From Gymnothorax reevesii (taxonomy: Eukaryota > Chordata > Actinopteri > Anguilliformes > Muraenidae), in assembly GCA_029721435.1 (NCBI GenBank), contig CM056580.1:71325367-71389366 (forward strand): a stretch of DNA of 64,000 nucleotides. The letters run 5' to 3'. Within the stretch, counting starts at the first letter, position 1, and each line of letters begins with the position of its first letter. This document shows positions 59,356 through 64,000 of this stretch, piece after piece. Below the pieces are notes generated by a model. The model was not told the DNA's origin. It ran no database searches and saw nothing but the letters and a program-made list of their open reading frames with translations. The translations under genes and the position numbers were made by a program.

Positions 59356-60941
59356 CAGTGGGGTGCAAAAAAATTGGGAACCCCTGGTTTAAATGTCTGT
59401 TACAAGTAATCTCCAAGTGATTGAAAGCAAACCTGAACACTAAATGCTACAAATTAAACTTGACACTTTTCTGCAAATGTAAAAGCAAGGTTTTAAATGA
59501 CTAGAAAGGAAAAGGGGCCCTGTGCAAAAGGAACCCTTTTGGATTATACTTTGTTACCTTTTAAGAAGATGATTACTAAGGCCCAGACCCAGGTGATTTG
59601 CTCATTAGGGCTTCAATGAGTCAGGTCAATATAATTCCAGGGTTGATCTAAATATTCTGAAGTAACTCCATGCCTTCTCAAGTATCCGACTGTGTAGGCT
59701 GTTGTGTCTGGTGTTAAAAAAACATGTGCTCCTACAAGCTATTGTCCAAGGATTTCAAAATCAAGATAATTCACTTCTACCAACTAGCAGAGGGCTACAA
59801 AAAACTCTCGCAACATTTCAAACTACCCACTTCCACTGTCAGAAACATCGTAAGAAAGTGGAACAAATAAAAGGAACAATTGAAGTCCAGGCAAGAAAAA
59901 ATTTCAGATAGAATGGCCCAAGATCTGGTGAGAAATGCTCAGAAGAACCCACAGATCACTGCAAAAAAGCTGCAAAAAAAGAGTAGCAGACACAGATCTA
60001 GTTGTTCATCGAACAACAATACAGCATACTTTAAAGAACAAAGACCTACATGGCAGAGTTGCAAGAAAGAAGCCTTTCCTACAACCTCAACACAAAATTA
60101 AGCATCTGAAGTATGCAAAAGAAAACCTTGAGAAACCTCAAGCCTATTGGAACAATGTGCTTTGGACTGACAAAACCAAAATTGTACTTTTTGGCCACAA
60201 CCAAAGAAGGCATTTTTGGAGAAAAAAGGGTGAAGCATTTGTAGAGAAGAACATGTTGCCGACTGTTAAGCACGGTGGAGGATCCATTACGCTTTGGGGT
60301 TGTGTAGCAGCTGGGGACACAGGCAATATTGTGCGGGTGGAAGGAAGAATGGATTCCACCAAATATCAAGACATTCTAGAGGCTAAAGTTCAAAGCTCAG
60401 TGCAGAAATTGAAGTTGAAGAGACGTTGGGTATTCCAGTGAGACAATGACACGAAGCATACCTCAAAATCCACCAGTACCTCCAGGAAAGACGGATGAAG
60501 GTTTTGGAATTGCCATCACGGTCCCCAGACTTGAATATGATTGAAAATCTGAGGAGAGACCTCAAACATGTCATGCATGCAAGAAGGCCAAAGAAATAAC
60601 TGAGCTACAGGTGTTCTGTCAGGGAGAATGGGGAAAAATTCCAAAGACAAGAATTGAAAGACTCTTAGCTGGTTACAGGAAGCATTTGCAAGCTGTTATA
60701 ACTGCCCGTGGAGGAGTTACAAAGTATTAACTGACAGGGTTCCTAAACTTTTGCACAAGGCCATTGTCCTTGTTTTATTATTTTGAAACTGTAAAAAAGT
60801 TAAAAATAAAAATTATTCTTGCTTAGAAATGTGTCATATTTAACTTTGTAGCATCTAGTGTTAAGGTTTGCTTTCAATCACTTGGAGATTAATTGTAACA
60901 GACATTTAAACCAGGGGTGCCCAAATTTTTGCACCCCACTG
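59356..60941 (+). mobile_element. Full-length Tc1-like transposon with IR/DR ends
   Basis: The left end CAGTGGGGTGCAAAAAAATT and the right end (inverse CAGTGGGGTGCAAAAATTTG) pair for about 80 bases, sharing CCTGGTTTAAATGTCTGTTA. TA follows on the right (60942-60943); the left target base is mutated. Inner repeats GCCCTGTGCAAAAGG (59516) and CTTTTGCACAAGGCC (60747) complete the IR/DR plan. Confidence 0.93.
59740..60730 (+). pseudogene. Broken Tc1-family transposase
   Basis: The longest intact piece (59935-60441) reads from the second HTH linker (DTDLVVHRTTIQHTLKNKDL then HGRVARKKPFL) through YWNNVLWTDKTKIVLFG (first catalytic Asp) to LKRRWVFQ. There a TGA replaces the second Gln of the FQQDND motif. 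After the stop, DNDTKHTSKST continues in frame. Later frameshifts separate SRSPDLNMIEN (near 60519) from the C-terminal GEWGKIPKTRIERLLAGYR. The N-terminal HTH is also split. Confidence 0.88.
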
Positions 60942-61156
60942 TATGCCACAGTTATCCCCAGGCTTCTGTATCAATAATCACTCGTCATACTCTTTAGAAA
61001 TGGTAAATTATTAAAGTTTGGTAAGCATTTGTTTTAGTTTTTATCATCATTATTATTAATATTATCATATTTCTCATTGAATTTTTGAAAAATTGCACAG
61101 AAATGATTGGGCCATTTTTCATTTTGCGCGTCTACAGTGGCTTCATTTGGATTTTA

Positions 61157-62622
61157 CAATGCCAATTCAGAAAAAAGTTGGGATGAATGGAAAATGCACA
61201 TAAAACAGAAACCAGAAATTCAAAATTTTATTTGACATGCACTTCATTGCAAATGGTATATCGACAAGATAGTGAATATTTTATCTGCACAACATCATTT
61301 CATCTGTTGATATACAACCACTCCAGCCATTCAGGCCAGCAATGCAAGCTTGAAAAAAAAGTTATGATGAGGGCAATTTAGGATTATTGAGGGAATGAGG
61401 TTAAAAAAATTGAATGAAGATTTGTTTTGAAGCAGTCGATGTCACCGTGTGATTGTAATCATGATTTGGTACAAACAAAGATCCAGGAAAGGCCTAGACC
61501 TACCAAGGCAACGATAGGCTGAGGATCGCCAATTTTTTTACCCACAAATACGGACAAAAATCATTGAAAGGTTTTGATACAATTTTCCTCAACGACCGAT
61601 GGGAAGGGATTTGAAAATTTCACGCTTTAGGGTGCATAAGATAATTAATGGAATCGAGGGATTTCTTTGCATGAAGGGCAGGGGTGCACGCCGAAACTGA
61701 ATGCTGGTGATCTCTTTACTCGACTTTACTCAACGACACTGCATCAAACACCTTCATTTACCTGTAAGTGATAAAACCACATAGGCTTATGATTACATTG
61801 GCAACCCATTGCTGATTGCTCCAATGTATAGTTACATCCACAAATGCGACAACATTTACTGTGCAAAAAGAAAGCCATATGTTAACAATGTCTAGTTGCA
61901 CCTTCAACCTCTCTGGGATCAGATCCATCTGTGATGGAACATGACACTGTGGAAATGTGTATTGTGGTCAGGAAAGTCAATATTTTAGGGCTTTTTTGTA
62001 AGAAATTTGATGTTGTGTGTTCTGGCTTGACAATGGTCACTTGTACTTCTGAAATGGTACTATTAATGCTGAAAAGTGCCCTGAAATTTGAGGAATTTAT
62101 GCAGCCTTCAAGAAGATATATGTCAGCTAGACAACAAAAATCCAGATTCTGCATAAATTACAAAGGCATGGCTGTGTGAGGAGAGCGTGCGGGTGCTGGA
62201 CTGACTTGCTTGCAGTCCCAACCTGCACCCAAAGGAGAACGTGCAGCATATTTTGAAAGACTATGGTCCCATAACATTGCATACCTCAAGGATTATTTAC
62301 AGGTAGAATGGGCTAAAATTACACCGGAGACACTTAATCATTTGATGCCTCCAGTCAATGAACACTTATTCAGTCTTCTGATCTGAATGGCATCATTACA
62401 AAGTGGGAGATAGCTTACTGTCCCAACTTTTTTTTTTTTTTTTGGAAAATGTAGCAAGAATCAAACTTGGATTGTGTTTATTTTGAATTAATGAAAATTC
62501 ATATAGTGAAACTTCAAATAATGTGTCGTAATGTTTTCAATATAATGCAGATTAACAAATCACTGCTTTCAGTTTTAATTTTAATGTAATGTACCATATG
62601 AACCTCTTCTGATTTGGGGTTG
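61157..62622 (+). mobile_element. Decayed Tc1/mariner-type element, same family as 15668-17216
   Basis: It is bounded by TA (61155-61156, 62623-62624). The left end CAATGCCAATTCAGAAAAAA and the right end (inverse CAACCCCAAATCAGAAGAGG) are similar. Transposase scraps on the + strand include the HTH-side AYFERLWSHNIAYLKDYLQV region near 62250 and EWAKITPETLNHLMPPV near 62307. The counterparts GTGCATAAC/GTGCATAAG and GGTTTCAAGGAATC/GGAATCGAGGGATT tie it to the kazald1-intron copy. Confidence 0.8.
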
Positions 62623-62624
62623 TA

Positions 62625-64000
62625 AGCTGATCTTAATCTGATCATCTAAAGTACAAACAAAGTACTTGCCAGTTACAGGAACAAAAAGAAAGTTTTGAAA
62701 ATGTTCAGTTCTCAAAAATTTTTGCGGGATCTCACCTCATAATCTTTCAATTATTTAGTCAGCTCATTTGAACACTGTCGGGGAGATAATGAGGAATTCT
62801 CAAGAGTCTCAGCATTGAGGTATAAACATGAGAAGGAACAAACTTTAAAGACTTGACAAACTTTAAATTGTCAGAAACCAGGAAAATATTCTATCTTGTA
62901 GCAACATAACCTGTCATTGCAAATAAGACAGACGGCATTAGCTGAAGGATGACTCCACTGAGAAACAACAGTTTATCGCCAGTCCTTGTCTGGATTTTAA
63001 TTTCCAAGATAAAGTAATTTGACTCAATCCAATCTTACTCTCTGCCATCCATTTTTCAAGTCTCTCTATCTTTCATAGATGTGTGCGCTGCCATTCAGAG
63101 ACCCCTGTTAACTGTCTGAAACGGAAACCTTATCAAGTACATCGAAACGTCCCTCTGCGTCAGGTGGCTGAGTAGCCTAGCCCAATTGATCATAACAGGC
63201 AGGGAGTCAGAATGCAGGATGATAGTCTCGGTAACAACGCATCCCTGCCAACATTTAAATATTAATCCACATTAAAAGGGTTGCACTATTGTTTTTGTGA
63301 GGATGCTGGAATTTTCCATATATTCTCCTAATCAAGCAGATTGGATTGCAACTCTCTGCTTCTGAAAAGCTGACAGCAAATCTGATTCTTGGAGCTGCTG
63401 GGCAGTCAGTGGACAGAAAGGGGATTTGACAGGACGAAACTGTGCGCTCAACATCTCAATCATTCAGAACGCGGAATACTGCGTGAGGAATCATGCATCT
63501 TCCCTGCCTGTCTGAAGACATAATAAAAAAAATTGCCCCCTGTCAGCTGAAAATCTTCAAACCTGCTGGCTGGGACGATTTGGCAGGGTGAGCGTTAAAA
63601 GAGAAAATCCCTCCAAAGATAAAATGGTCTGTGAGCCGTTCTTACACAATGTATTTCAGTCAGACAGACTGTACTGCAATAATATAGTAAATAAAATGAA
63701 GTGCCATGTGGTACAAGTACCACTCAGTCTTATCTTTACCACAGCTGATACCTTCTGTCTGCTCTAGTACAGGCAGGGCTAGAGTGATTTCTTGCGAAGC
63801 AAAGCAGTTTGAGGTCTAGAGAGTTTCATACAAGCAAGAGGATTTGAGTTTTGTGTTCCATATCACTGTGATGCGTTCAGAAAAAAAAAATGTATGACAT
63901 AAAAAAATTAAGGAAGGAGATGAAAACAACATAACAACATAGAGGCAGTGCAAACACCTGTTCAAATTCAACCCCAGTAGCAGGGAAGCAAAACCACACA
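62625..64000. other. Unassigned sequence at the right edge, probably dok intron 4
   Basis: No exon with Dok-like sequence, RNA gene or complete repeat was seen. The remaining PTB exons must lie beyond the window if the gene is intact. Confidence 0.4.

Noticed and set aside
59740..60730. Functional Tc1 transposase
   Set aside because: A stop replaces Gln just before the second catalytic Asp, and further frameshifts follow.
1..64000. CRISPR arrays, phage, operons or other prokaryotic systems
   Set aside because: Spliced vertebrate genes and eukaryotic transposons fill the window; the regular 145-bp repeats have no spacers.

Overview
This is vertebrate nuclear DNA, almost certainly from a ray-finned (teleost) fish. 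The evidence is two spliced genes with vertebrate-type GT-AG introns and vertebrate protein families, set in an AT-rich background crowded with fish-type Tc1/mariner, hAT, PIF-Harbinger and SINE-like repeats, CA/TG microsatellites and satellite DNA. Nothing points to operons, CRISPR or other prokaryotic features.

Two genes can be supported, both on the + strand. (1) A complete four-exon kazald1-type gene (14952-21891) encodes a secreted protein of 296 residues: signal peptide, IGFBP N-terminal cysteine domain, Kazal domain, one immunoglobulin domain, and a short acidic Tyr-rich tail. All splice phases agree (496+161+148+86 nt = 297 codons). (2) The 5' half of a Dok-family docking-protein gene (Dok1/2/3 class, best fit dok2) begins at 37918. 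It has a PH domain on exons 1-2 (37918-37977 and 49222-49527), a linker exon (56559-56679) and a further frame-compatible exon (58776-58907). Its 3' part, expected to hold the rest of the PTB domain and the tyrosine-rich tail, lies beyond the right edge. The two proteins act in different places (extracellular matrix or growth-factor milieu versus cytoplasmic tyrosine-kinase adaptor), and the sequence shows no functional link between them.

Layout: 1-749 is a 145-bp satellite array. 750-14900 is a repeat-dominated flank with a segmentally duplicated unit (about 2.97-4.25 kb), two Tc1-like elements (5463-7096 and 9745-11274) and inverted repeat fragments. 14952-21891 is kazald1, with a Tc1 relic in intron 1 and nested repeats in intron 3. 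21.9-37.9 kb is intergenic and holds a SINE-like repeat, a nearly intact Tc1 element with one frameshift (28566-30164), an internally deleted Tc1 element (30361-31530), a C-rich block (31.85-34.7 kb) and a pogo-like relic. 37.9 kb to the end is the dok gene. Its 11.2-kb first intron contains a MITE with a telomeric-repeat core, a hAT MITE with a perfect 8-bp target duplication and two further Tc1 relics. Its second intron contains a SINE-like copy, a Harbinger relic, a tandemly duplicated MITE unit and a CCATGG palindrome array. Two more Tc1 elements lie downstream of exon 4.

Every transposase frame I could follow is broken by stops, frameshifts or deletions. I did not find a convincing new biological system. 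The most unusual items are structural: the telomere-core palindrome, the MITE-containing tandem duplication, the palindrome array, the 145-bp satellite with a distant inverted relic, and the C-rich tandem block.
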